From Paraburkholderia kirstenboschensis (GTDB taxonomy: Bacteria; Pseudomonadota; Gammaproteobacteria; Burkholderiales; Burkholderiaceae), in NCBI RefSeq assembly GCF_904848585.1, contig NZ_CAJHCR010000009.1, positions 62,001-126,000 on the forward strand: a stretch of 64,000 nucleotides of DNA, written 5' to 3'. Numbering within the stretch: the stretch's first letter is position 1; each line of letters opens with the position of its first letter. Below, in pieces: positions 8,471 through 16,296 of the stretch. Both the position numbers and the translations under genes were made by a program. Below the pieces are notes generated by a model. It did not search any database. It was not told where the DNA came from and saw nothing but the letters and a program-made list of their open reading frames with translations.

Positions 8471-9304
8471 CTATTCGGGAGTTTGATCGTCGAAGGCGCT
8501 CCGAGCCTGGGTTACTGGAAGCCTGGCACGCTCGGACGGCGCGGAATTCCTGTGATGGGCCCACTCGCGCAGTCTGTCCAGTGCGCCGCCCGAATGCGGG
8601 TTGGCAAAATGAAACAGGACGGTCGATCTCACGCTGTGCGGCAGGCACGCCTGGTTCGCGTGGAGCGATCGCATTCCCCAGAAAAAATACATATTGCCTG
8701 GCTCCAGCGGCAAGACGCGTGCGCCGAGCGCACGCTGCACCGTCTCGCGCGCGAGTACCGAGCGCGTCAGTGAGTTCTGCACTAATGCTTTTTCGGCCAG
8801 ATTGATCACCGATGAAGACCGGACCCTGCGCAGGTTCGGATACATCACGAGGTCGCCACGCGGTTCGTTCGGGCCGTTTGGAATGACCAGCGGCAACAGC
8901 GCGGTGACGACATAGGTGTCGTAGTGAAACAGGTTCGATGCCTTCAGTCCTAAATCACCCGACAGCACGCGAAGCGCGGCGACGATGTCGATGTCCGGTG
9001 CGGCTTTCCCGGTGCCGCGCCGGTACAGCCCGGCGAGTATGCGCCGCAGGTGCGGAGATTGCCCGAACGTCGCGAGCGGTGAGGCGTCGAGCCAAGGGCG
9101 TCCGGCGTAAATGAAATGCTGGCGCTGATGCTTGTCCAGTTCACGCTGCACATAGTCGCCCGCGATTGCAATTTCGGCTGGCGAGAGGACATCGTGAAGT
9201 GCGCTGATACCGACGGCATTCATCTCCCGGCTCAATGCGTCGAGCCTTTCGTCGGTCACCTGCTTCAATCTGGAGTCCAAAGCTTGATTCGGGGCACTTT
9301 CCAT
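8471..9304 (-). CDS. Putative 2-oxoglutarate/Fe(II) oxygenase-like protein
   Basis: The 277-residue protein shows a plausible double-stranded beta-helix triad: H127-x-D129 in NLFHYDTYVV, distal H215 in WGMRSLHAN, and R226 (HSVRST) for 2-oxoglutarate. This is close to the phytanoyl-CoA dioxygenase pattern. The N-terminal half is helical and contains no other known motif. A ribosome site (GAGGAGCT) precedes the start closely. Substrate unknown. The match is by motif spacing only; a non-enzymatic cupin-fold relative is possible. Confidence 0.5.
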   Translation of the reverse strand: MESAPNQALDSRLKQVTDERLDALSREMNAVGISALHDVLSPAEIAIAGDYVQRELDKHQRQHFIYAGRPWLDASPLATFGQSPHLRRILAGLYRRGTGKAAPDIDIVAALRVLSGDLGLKASNLFHYDTYVVTALLPLVIPNGPNEPRGDLVMYPNLRRVRSSSVINLAEKALVQNSLTRSVLARETVQRALGARVLPLEPGNMYFFWGMRSLHANQACLPHSVRSTVLFHFANPHSGGALDRLREWAHHRNSAPSERARLPVTQARSAFDDQTPE

Positions 9305-9777
9305 AGCTCCTCATGCGGTGTTGTCGCAGAATTGATGGTGGTTTCGTCCTGGGAATCGCCGGCTACTGCCTTACAGTTTGTCATGGGCCGATTACGTCGT
9401 TATGTGCGGTGGACCATATGCGGTTGCATAACCGTCCGGATTCACCGCAACCTGTCCGCCTTATCGACAGCGCACTCCTGCCGCAAATACTCGATGAAGC
9501 CAGACTGCATTGCCGTCCCGAGCCAATCGGCGCGCGACGTGTAACCCACCGCACGGCCGGCCTCTGGCGCCTCAGTTCCAGTGCGACCATTTCGCTGCCG
9601 AGATAAGCCTCGGGAATTTGCGAACGAGACAACAGCGTCGCGACCCCACGCCGTGCAATTCGAAGCTCGCGTCTATTCCACCTCACGTCATTTGCTTACG
9701 GCGAAAGATCGGTTCGTCAACTTCGCACCCGCAGGTAGGATGGCTCGCCAGATGCATCCCTAACCTTCCAGACTGCC
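9305..9777. other. Intergenic region with possible decayed coding sequence
   Basis: No intact gene is supportable here. On the minus strand, about 9442-9610, one frame shows high G/C at third positions and reads GYTSRADWLGTAMQSGFIEY before a stop, but has no start or full domain. It may be the tail of a decayed gene. The right end must contain the promoter of the binding-protein gene at 9778. Confidence 0.35.
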
Positions 9778-10779
9778 ATGTCCACGATAACGACACGACC
9801 CAATCGCCGCGCATTTCTCAAACTTTCCGCAGGCGCTGCCGCGGCTGCGGCAGCCGCCGTGGCCGCGCCGCTCTCTCTTGCACAAGCACCGGCTCCGGGC
9901 GCACAAGCGGGCGCGCCGCGCGCTTTGCGGATCGGCAACCAGAAGGGTTATCTGAATTTGCTGAAGGGGCGCGGCACCCTCGAAAAACGGCTGGCGCCGC
10001 TAAACGTATCGGTGAGCTGGACTGAATTCGCCGCGGGCCCTGTGCAACTGGAAGCGCTAAACGTAGGTTCGATCGACTTCGGCGATGTTGGCGAAGCGCC
10101 GCCGATCTTCGCGCAGGCGGCCGGCGCGCCGCTCGCTTATGTGGCAGCGACGGTTCCGCGACCGCAATCCGAAGCCGTGCTGGTACCGCCGGGTTCACAA
10201 ATCCGTTCAGTAGCGGATCTGAAGGGCAAAAAGATCGCGCTTAACCGCGGCAGCAATGTCCACTACTTTCTCGTCAAGCTGCTGCGTCAGCATGGCTTGC
10301 AGTACGCCGACGTGAACGTTGCCTTTCTCGCTCCCGCCGACGCACGCGCTGCGTTCGAGCGCGCGTCCATCGACGCATGGGTGATCTGGGACCCGTTCTT
10401 TGCCGCCGCGCAGAAGTCGCTCGGTGCGCGTGTGCTCGCGGATGCCAGCGGCGTCGTGGGCAATCGCGGTTATTACTTCTCGTCGCAGAGTTACGTAGCG
10501 AAGAATCCCGACGTGATACGGATCGTCATCGAGGAGATCGAAAAGGTCGATCAATGGGGCAGCCGGAACAAGGATCAACTGTCGAGCGAACTGGCACAGT
10601 TGTGGGGATTGCCGAAACCGGTCGTGGATGTCGTAGTGGCCCGTCAGAAATTCGGCACGGAGCGGATCACTCGCGCCATTCTCGGCGAGCAGCAGCAGAT
10701 CGCGGATGCGTTTCTCGACCTGGGATTGATCCCCAAACACGTCGACGTGCTGAGGGCCGGCCCGCCGAACCTCGCGTAG
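9778..10779 (+). CDS. SsuA-type periplasmic sulfonate-binding protein with Tat signal
   Basis: The 333-residue protein starts with NRRAFLKLSAG and a long alanine core, a twin-arginine (Tat) signal, cleaved near residue 37. The mature part follows the SsuA/TauA/NMT1 binding-protein pattern: RIGNQKGYLNLLKGRGTLE, VSWTEFAAGPVQLEALNVGS and IDFGDVGEAPP. Such proteins deliver aliphatic sulfonates to SsuBC. No ssuB or ssuC gene lies nearby, so the permease must be encoded elsewhere or the protein works differently. The next gene encodes SBP56/methanethiol oxidase, which suggests a sulfur theme. A convincing ribosome site is not visible. Confidence 0.82.
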   Translation: MSTITTRPNRRAFLKLSAGAAAAAAAAVAAPLSLAQAPAPGAQAGAPRALRIGNQKGYLNLLKGRGTLEKRLAPLNVSVSWTEFAAGPVQLEALNVGSIDFGDVGEAPPIFAQAAGAPLAYVAATVPRPQSEAVLVPPGSQIRSVADLKGKKIALNRGSNVHYFLVKLLRQHGLQYADVNVAFLAPADARAAFERASIDAWVIWDPFFAAAQKSLGARVLADASGVVGNRGYYFSSQSYVAKNPDVIRIVIEEIEKVDQWGSRNKDQLSSELAQLWGLPKPVVDVVVARQKFGTERITRAILGEQQQIADAFLDLGLIPKHVDVLRAGPPNLA

Positions 10780-10970
10780 AGAAGCCGGCGCGGACGTCCG
10801 ATGTCCGCCGACGAAGCGCTTAAGGCGCTGCGACGCACAACGCTGGCGATGTCGGCGCCAGCAAGCTCCATGAAAGTTTCGGTTGCTCTCGGCGCCGCGG
10901 TGAACTACATCTAAAGCCGGAGCGCGTTCGGCGCTAAGCCCGCGCCCGATCAGACAGAGGAGAAGCCGTC

Positions 10971-12377
10971 ATGGGTATGCGCCCCGATCCCACATTCCAC
11001 GCGTCGCCAAAACTCGCAATGGATGCGCCCGCCGAAGAATACGCGTACACGCTCCTGCTCAGCCCCGATTTTTCGCAGCCCGACGCGCTCGCTGTTATCG
11101 ACGTCAAGCCCGGCTCGCCGACCTACAGCCAGGTGGTCCACACGGTGCCGGTGCCGAACAAGGGCGACGAATTCCATCATTTCGGCTGGAATGCGTGTTC
11201 TTCGGCGCTGTCGCCATTGACTGGCCACGCCTTCCTGGAGCGGCGCTTTCTGATCATTCCGGGTATGCGCTCGTCGCGTATGTATATCGTCGATACCAAG
11301 CCGCATCCGACGCAGGCGCAGATCCACAAGATCATCGAGCCCGAGGAGATCTTTCGCAAGACGGGTTACTCGCGTCCGCACACGGTTCATTGCGGCCCAG
11401 AGGGCATTTACGTCAGTACGCTCGGCGGCGCGGGGCCGGACGGCACCGACGGGCCGCCGGGCATCTTCATCATGGACTGCGAAACGTTCGACGTGCTCGG
11501 CCGCTGGGAAATCGACCGCGGGCCGCAGGAGAAACATTACGATTTCTGGTGGAATCTGCCGCGCGACTACATGGTGTCGAGCGAATGGGCGTTGCCGCCG
11601 CAGTTCGAGAACGGCATCGTGCCCGAGGACCTTCTGTCGAACAAATACGGCCACGCAGTCCACTTCTGGGATCTGCGCGCCCGGCGCAATGCGCAGACCA
11701 TAGACCTCGGCGCGAATCATCAGATGGCGCTCGAAGTGCGTCCCGCTCACGATCCGAGCCGCGAGTATGGCTTTATCGGCGTGGTGGTCGACACGACCAA
11801 TCTCGAAGGCTCGATCTGGACATGGTGGCGCGAAGGCGGCCAGTTCCACATCGAGAAGACGGCGACCATTCCGCCCGAGCCGGCCGACCCCGCGGCGCTG
11901 CCGCCGTTGCTGCAAGGGTTCGGCGCGGTGCCGCCGCTCGTCACCGACATTGATCTTTCCATCGACGACAAATTTCTCTACGTCGCCTGCTGGGGCACCG
12001 GCGAAATGCGCCAGTACGACGTGACGGAGTCGCGCAAGCCGAAGCTCGCCGGTTCGGTTCATCTCGGCGGGATCGTGCGGCGCACGCCGCATCCGAACGG
12101 CGAGGCCTTTGCCGGCGGCCCGCAGATGGTCGAGATCAGCCGCGACGGCAAGCGCGTGTACTGGACCAACTCGCTCTACTCGACGTGGGACAACCAGTTC
12201 TATCCGAACGGCGTGCCCGCGGCGCAGGTCATGGCGCACGCCGCTCCTGGCGGCGGCCTGACATTGGCTGACGATTTCTGGGTGAAGTTTCCCGATGGCT
12301 ACCGCGCGCACCAGATACGCCTCGAAGGAGGAGACTGCTCGACGGATTCGTTCTGCTACCCGTCGGTGGGCACTTGA
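10971..12377 (+). CDS. Selenium-binding protein SBP56 / methanethiol oxidase
   Basis: The 468-residue protein resembles the SBP56 family along its whole length. Recognisable blocks include KGDEFHHFGWNACSSAL, YSRPHTVHCGPEGIYVSTLG, DFWWNLPRDYMVSSEWA, YGHAVHFWDLRARR and YSTWDNQFYP. Bacterial members (MtoX) oxidise methanethiol to formaldehyde, H2S and H2O2. The conserved histidines (HHFGW; HTVHCG; HAVHFW) are the likely metal ligands. A strong ribosome site (GAGGAG) precedes ATG 10971. The stop overlaps the start of the next membrane protein gene, so the two are probably coupled. No signal peptide is evident, although characterised MtoX proteins are periplasmic. Confidence 0.88.
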   Translation: MGMRPDPTFHASPKLAMDAPAEEYAYTLLLSPDFSQPDALAVIDVKPGSPTYSQVVHTVPVPNKGDEFHHFGWNACSSALSPLTGHAFLERRFLIIPGMRSSRMYIVDTKPHPTQAQIHKIIEPEEIFRKTGYSRPHTVHCGPEGIYVSTLGGAGPDGTDGPPGIFIMDCETFDVLGRWEIDRGPQEKHYDFWWNLPRDYMVSSEWALPPQFENGIVPEDLLSNKYGHAVHFWDLRARRNAQTIDLGANHQMALEVRPAHDPSREYGFIGVVVDTTNLEGSIWTWWREGGQFHIEKTATIPPEPADPAALPPLLQGFGAVPPLVTDIDLSIDDKFLYVACWGTGEMRQYDVTESRKPKLAGSVHLGGIVRRTPHPNGEAFAGGPQMVEISRDGKRVYWTNSLYSTWDNQFYPNGVPAAQVMAHAAPGGGLTLADDFWVKFPDGYRAHQIRLEGGDCSTDSFCYPSVGT

Positions 12378-13051
12378 GCGGCGGCTGGTCGCAGACCGGC
12401 CTCTGGCTCGCGGTCGTCGCAAGCGGTTGCTATCACGGTGCCAATCCCGCGATGGGATGGCCGCTTGCGGTGTCGAACGCCCTGATGCAACGGCGCTCGC
12501 ATGCGCTCTTCACCGCTCTCTTCTATCTCGCAGCCGGACATGTGCTGGCAATCTTTCTGATGGTGATGCCGTTTGCCATGCTCGCCGCCGTATTCGCATG
12601 GCAGCGCGAAATCCAGACTGGCGCAAGCGTGCTCGTAATTGGCTTCGGCGTTGTCCTGCTGATCTGGCAACGGCATCCGCGTGTGCTCGCCCGGATCGCG
12701 CCATCGCGGCTCGCGCTGTGGTCCTTCGCGATAGCGATTGCGCACGGCGCTGGGCTGATGCTCGTGCCGATCTACCTGGGCCTTTGCCGCGCCGACGATG
12801 CCGACCGGGCGCACCAGGCTGCGCAGACATTGATGCAAGCGCGGTTCGGCATGGCGCTGCTGGTCTCCGGCGTGCATGCCGCCGCGATGGTGCTCGCCGG
12901 CGGACTGATCGCGTGGCTCGTGTATCGCTATCTAGGGCTCAAGTTCGTGTCGCGCAGCTGGTTCAACCTGGACGCCGTGTGGGCCTTTAGTTTCATCCTC
13001 GTCGGCACCCTTGCACTGGTGCTCAATTCTGGCGATTTGCCTGGCTCGTGA
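12374..13051 (+). CDS. Polytopic membrane protein coupled to SBP56
   Basis: The 225-residue protein has about six hydrophobic segments (for example TALFYLAAGHVLAIFLMVMP, VLVIGFGVVLLIW, LALWSFAIAIAHGAGLMLV, AWAFSFILVGTLALVLN-like end). It begins at a TTG (12374) that overlaps the SBP56 stop as TTGA, which implies translational coupling. Histidines in CYHGANPAMGWPLAVS, AAGHVL and AIAHGAG sit at membrane edges, a pattern seen in metal or small-molecule transport proteins. I do not recognise a named family. A role in transport or metal supply for the adjacent oxidase is inference. Confidence 0.65.
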   Translation: MSGGWSQTGLWLAVVASGCYHGANPAMGWPLAVSNALMQRRSHALFTALFYLAAGHVLAIFLMVMPFAMLAAVFAWQREIQTGASVLVIGFGVVLLIWQRHPRVLARIAPSRLALWSFAIAIAHGAGLMLVPIYLGLCRADDADRAHQAAQTLMQARFGMALLVSGVHAAAMVLAGGLIAWLVYRYLGLKFVSRSWFNLDAVWAFSFILVGTLALVLNSGDLPGS

Positions 13052-13058
13052 CGACACT

Positions 13059-13080
13059 GGGCTTCGACACCGGGAAGCCC
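13059..13080. terminator. Hairpin between convergent genes
   Basis: GGGCTTC (13059-13065) and GAAGCCC (13074-13080) form a perfect 7-bp stem with an 8-base loop just after the stop of the membrane protein gene. The next gene is convergent. There is no T-run, so this is a candidate transcript end rather than a textbook intrinsic terminator. Confidence 0.35.
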
Positions 13081-13153
13081 CGTCAGGCAGTTCACGTCAT
13101 CGCGTGCGAAGCCAGCACGAGCCGCTGCGATCCGCTAAAGCGCGCCAATAGCG

Positions 13154-13393
13154 CTACTCGACGTTCGATGCCTCCCGAACGACAGCCGAGACGCTGTCGA
13201 AATTGCGGTCGCCCATTCTCTTAAGGACGGCTAACACCTCGCCGTCGACGCCCTTGCGCTGCGCAAACTCGACCAGTTTGTCACGCGTAGTGGGAAACGC
13301 GGCGCCTTCGAGCGCGCGTGTAATTTCTTCCAGTGGCGGTTGGTCGGGGTGGCGGTGGTTCTGCGAACGAGCCGGATGCTGAGCCATATTCAT
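13154..13393 (-). CDS. DUF2795 domain protein
   Basis: The 79-residue protein carries the DUF2795 pattern: an LEGAAFPTTRDKLVEFAQRK helix pair, then VLAVLKRMGDRNFDSVSAV. The family is small, helical and of unknown role; it resembles small DNA- or RNA-binding folds and is frequent in stress-related loci. The N-terminus is rich in His, Gln and Pro. A purine-rich AAGGAGATGAATATG-type leader supports the start. It appears monocistronic. Confidence 0.75.
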   Translation of the reverse strand: MNMAQHPARSQNHRHPDQPPLEEITRALEGAAFPTTRDKLVEFAQRKGVDGEVLAVLKRMGDRNFDSVSAVVREASNVE

Positions 13394-13534
13394 CTCCTTG
13401 CCGGTTGAGAAAGCTTCTTCCTATGTTTCGCATAACGTGTGCCGCGCTTGTAATTCCGCATCAAGTTGCTTTGTAAGCTGCCGTTAATCTTGTTGACGTT
13501 CCAACACAGACTGACGAGAAGCTGAGAGACAACA

Positions 13535-13776
13535 ATGCATTTCCCGCGCGCTTCGGGCGCTTTTACCGCCCTCCTCGCCCTGCTGCCGATCACGCTTGCC
13601 GGTTGCGGCGGCACCGTCAGCCAGCAGCCTTCGATCAGCGGCAGTGTCTATCTCGGTTCAGTTTCCGGCGCGACCGTCGTTGCCTATGCCGTCGACGCAA
13701 ACGGGCACGCGGCGGCTATCGGCTTATCTATCAGACGAGCGGCGCGCAGTCGTGCTATCAGGCTGAGACGCCTTGA
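13535..13776 (+). pseudogene. Truncated lipoprotein gene joined to an out-of-frame foreign tail
   Basis: The frame opens with a lipoprotein signal (LLPITLAGCGG lipobox, Cys near residue 25) and a repeat-like start of a larger lipoprotein (SGSVYLGSVSGATVVAYAVD). Family resemblance stops abruptly after about residue 63. In another frame a second coding-like tail follows at once (RLIYQTSGAQSCYQAETP and a stop at 13774-13776), which looks like the C-terminus of a protein. The simplest reading is an internal deletion that joined the 5' end to a 3' end out of frame. The frame carries on to 13843 but reads like noncoding sequence. Confidence 0.5.
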
Positions 13777-13834
13777 GGCGGAAGGGGTTGGAGACCTGTT
13801 CTATTTCGTCGTGGTAATGGCGTGCGGTGCGCCG

Positions 13835-14012
13835 TTAACGTGAATCACATGCGACGACGCCGTAGAAGATCTCGAGGTGTGGCGTGCCGTAGGTGCGGAG
13901 TCGCGCGTTGTTTTCGCCGATGTCGGCTGCGAGCATCAGGGCCGGTCTGGTCAACTTTGCGGCGCGGTTGATCGATTTACGGGGTTGGCGTATTGCAGTT
14001 TCATGAGCGTCT
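13835..14012 (-). pseudogene. Possible C-terminal gene remnant downstream of PAAR
   Basis: On the minus strand one frame with strong third-position G/C bias reads KLTRPALMLAADIGENNARL and ends at a stop at 13835-13837. It has no start codon or ribosome site and is closed upstream by a stop near the PAAR gene end. It may be the tail of a deleted effector, immunity or insertion-sequence gene. I do not recognise the family. Confidence 0.3.
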
Positions 14013-14025
14013 CAGTTCAGCACGT

Positions 14026-14280
14026 TCAGTCAAGCAGCCAGCCGTCGTCGCCTTCGATCAATGTGCCGCCGTGGCTGGTCGTATCGCCTTTGCGGGCGAC
14101 GCTCGAACCGCCAAACGTGGTCGACGAGCCAGTAACGATGACAGCACCGCAACTTGTCAGATCACCTATGCAAGCGACAGCGCGCTCGTTGACCGTAACA
14201 CTGCTCGTGCCACTGGTGACGGTGCCTATCCCATGCATGGGACAGGAATGGCGATGACCTAGGAGGACGACGGGACGCAT
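14026..14280 (-). CDS. PAAR-domain spike tip protein
   Basis: The 84-residue protein is essentially one PAAR domain: RHSCPMHGIGTVTSG, AVACIGDLTSCGAVIVTGSS, then GDTTSHGGTLIEGDDG. The spaced His and Cys residues (H10, C13, H16, C45-region, H-G-G) are the zinc-binding set of PAAR proteins, which form the sharp cone on the VgrG trimer. No extension domain is fused, so any cargo must bind by adaptor or via VgrG. It is the last gene of the minus-strand T6SS module. Confidence 0.88.
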   Translation of the reverse strand: MRPVVLLGHRHSCPMHGIGTVTSGTSSVTVNERAVACIGDLTSCGAVIVTGSSTTFGGSSVARKGDTTSHGGTLIEGDDGWLLD

Positions 14281-14312
14281 GGGAAATTCCTGAACGTTGA
14301 TGTGGTAGAGAC

Positions 14313-15233
14313 CTACTGAACGCTGGCCTGACTATGTTCGCCGACGTATTTCCACTGGAAGCTGAATGGGTCCACGCCCTTTTCTCCCGGCAAGTTCGGC
14401 ATCGAGTCGCCTTCCCTGACGAACACCTCGTGATAACCGCCCAGCCGTTCGATGCTTTTGCCAGTTGCTGACCAGTAGCCGGCTTTCGATGCGAAGTCGC
14501 CGGGGCGTGCATATGGAAAAGCCGGAATCTGTGTGCGGGCATCGACCTCGCCGAGGAATTCAATATGTCGGCCCTGTCGTGCTTCGTCGTCGGTCGGTTT
14601 ATAGACCTTGAAGTACAGTCGGTTAGATGGTGCGTTGTCGGTGATCGGATACATCATCCTGCCCTTGCCCTGTGAGTCGGTACGATCGAGCACCTCGCGC
14701 ACGTCGATCCAGTCCAGTTGACTATGCCAGTAGACGACTTCGTAGATGTGCGTGCCGGTGAGGAACTGGCTGTTCATGATGACAAATTCGGCCAGTCCAT
14801 CGGTCGCCCACTTGTCCCTTGCTTTGACAACGCTGGCGTTCGCCTTTATCTCTTCGTCTCGGGGAGCGGCCTTGTTGGCCTCGATTCCGCTCTCAACTCG
14901 CGGGGCAGGCAGGATCTGTTTGCCTTCCGAATATAGCCGCATCTTGGGGCCGTCCGGCGTCGGCATAGCAGTCCACTTAACGTCCTTGTCGCTTGGATTG
15001 ATGTACGCGAGGTAGTAGCGAACTTTGATGCTTGACGGGCGCACAATCGCATCGTGAAACCTGATTTGCGTGATCAGCGGATTCTTGACCCAGCTCACGC
15101 GCTCGTCCGGGACGATGCCGGTTCCATTGGCCACCTGCTGCGCCCACGGGGACGACAAGGAGAAAAGCATTGCCATCCCACACATCGAAATGGCCAACGT
15201 CAAGTTATTTATCATCAATCGATTAGGCTTCAT
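14313..15233 (-). CDS. Exported protein of unknown function in the T6SS module
   Basis: The 306-residue product has an N-terminal signal peptide (basic MKPNRLMINN, hydrophobic IAMLFSLSS-like core, WAQQ cleavage near residue 33). The mature part is mixed alpha/beta and tryptophan/tyrosine-rich (VRYYLAYINPSDKDVKW; HIYEVVYWHSQLDWIDV) with no motif I can name. Its place between the immunity candidate and PAAR gene fits a second periplasmic immunity protein or an accessory factor. It ends 32 bases before the PAAR start on the same strand. The function is unknown. Confidence 0.6.
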   Translation of the reverse strand: MKPNRLMINNLTLAISMCGMAMLFSLSSPWAQQVANGTGIVPDERVSWVKNPLITQIRFHDAIVRPSSIKVRYYLAYINPSDKDVKWTAMPTPDGPKMRLYSEGKQILPAPRVESGIEANKAAPRDEEIKANASVVKARDKWATDGLAEFVIMNSQFLTGTHIYEVVYWHSQLDWIDVREVLDRTDSQGKGRMMYPITDNAPSNRLYFKVYKPTDDEARQGRHIEFLGEVDARTQIPAFPYARPGDFASKAGYWSATGKSIERLGGYHEVFVREGDSMPNLPGEKGVDPFSFQWKYVGEHSQASVQ

Positions 15234-15642
15234 CCTTCCGCTCTCGACAAAAATGTGAAACTCTCGGCATTAGTCACTGCCCGGTTGGGCGTAAATTCGG
15301 CCAGCGCGCGTGCGGCACGCGCGCCATCTGGTTTGCGTTTTGAATTTCCAGCGTAGCCAGACGACCACCACATAATCCGTCACACGTTTGTGCGACCTTC
15401 GCTCTCTATCGATCGCAATGTTTGCCCACCTGATGGCAACGTTATGCTATGCGGACGCGCGAGCAAATAGTCGTATCATGAGATAAATCATGTGCAAGCT
15501 TGCGTAGGTTCTTTGTGCCTACGAGCCCGTTTTTGGTTTTCGTCCTTCAGAAAATCCGTATGAAGGCCGTCGTCCCTCAGGAACCCGCTCTATCCAATAC
15601 AACGGCCTGCTTACGTTCATGCGATTGACGATTTGCCCTTTG
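15234..15642. other. AT-richer spacer inside the T6SS module
   Basis: About 400 bases separate the two exported-protein genes. The stretch is clearly AT-richer than the rest of the window (TTATTT, AAATTC, ATGAGATAAATCATG-type runs). No supportable gene is seen; a 60-codon minus-strand frame at 15519-15701 overlaps the end of the next gene in another frame and is not credible. An imperfect dyad surrounds TCATGAGATAAATCATG near 15478. This may carry a separate promoter for the 14313-15233 gene. Confidence 0.4.
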
Positions 15643-16296
15643 TTACCGGCGTACGGGAATTGGCCGGTCCGCAGGTATGCCAACGGCTGTCGCACCAACA
15701 AATTGTATTGAGTTAATGATAGTGAGCGCGTATGGCATTAAATCATCCCTATGAGCGTACAGACGTCCACTAGCGGGCAATCCACCACACAACACAACTG
15801 GTGGATGGCGCATGCAAAAGGCGAACGAACGAGGGTCATCGGTGGTGGCTTCCCGAGTCATTCCCACTCCACTGCTATTTATGCCGCGTAGTGGAAAAAT
15901 CTTGGTAGTTTTGCGTTCCCCACGGGGCACGAAGGACACATCTTTTTTCCATCGTCCTTTGCCTTTGTCATAGGTGGCTGCGACGCTATACCTGATATGC
16001 TTCGTGTCATTCACACTAAAGCAAACAAGATAAAGAGATAGGCCTTCAAGTCCACTTTCCTTGTTTGGTAGATCTTTTAACTCGTAACCGTCCTCATCAA
16101 GTCGACCACCATATGGGTCGTTGATCTTAATCGGGCAGCTATGGCCCTCCGCCCGGATAGTTATCTGCTTGACTTCTATCGACTTGGACTCAGCAAACGC
16201 AATCGTGGGTAAACCCAGCGCAAGGCAGGAAAACACACCGGTCCTAAACCGATGACCGATGCATTTGGCACTTAACGATTTTAGACGGCTATACAT
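15643..16296 (-). CDS. Exported immunity candidate for the peptidoglycan effector
   Basis: This 217-residue protein has a basic N-terminus and a hydrophobic stretch ending in TIAFAES, a likely signal peptide with cleavage near residue 35. The mature protein has paired cysteines (SCPIKIND, LVCFSV, FCMRH, VVLCGG) and no known domain. Its ATG overlaps the effector stop as TAATG, with an AAGGAGAAG ribosome site inside the effector's last codons. An exported product made in step with a cell-wall-degrading effector is the classic immunity arrangement. Base composition is lower in GC than the effector. Immunity is inferred from position, export and coupling. Confidence 0.65.
   Translation of the reverse strand: MYSRLKSLSAKCIGHRFRTGVFSCLALGLPTIAFAESKSIEVKQITIRAEGHSCPIKINDPYGGRLDEDGYELKDLPNKESGLEGLSLYLVCFSVNDTKHIRYSVAATYDKGKGRWKKDVSFVPRGERKTTKIFPLRGINSSGVGMTREATTDDPRSFAFCMRHPPVVLCGGLPASGRLYAHRDDLMPYALTIINSIQFVGATAVGIPADRPIPVRR

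Noticed and set aside
10950..12422. 490-codon open frame on the minus strand
   Set aside because: It lies exactly opposite the SBP56 gene, is rich in Arg, His and Ala as expected from reading GC-rich codons backwards, and has no domain. SBP56 on the plus strand is unambiguous.
15519..15701. 60-codon minus-strand frame after the immunity candidate
   Set aside because: Overlaps the immunity gene's 3' end out of frame and has no ribosome site.
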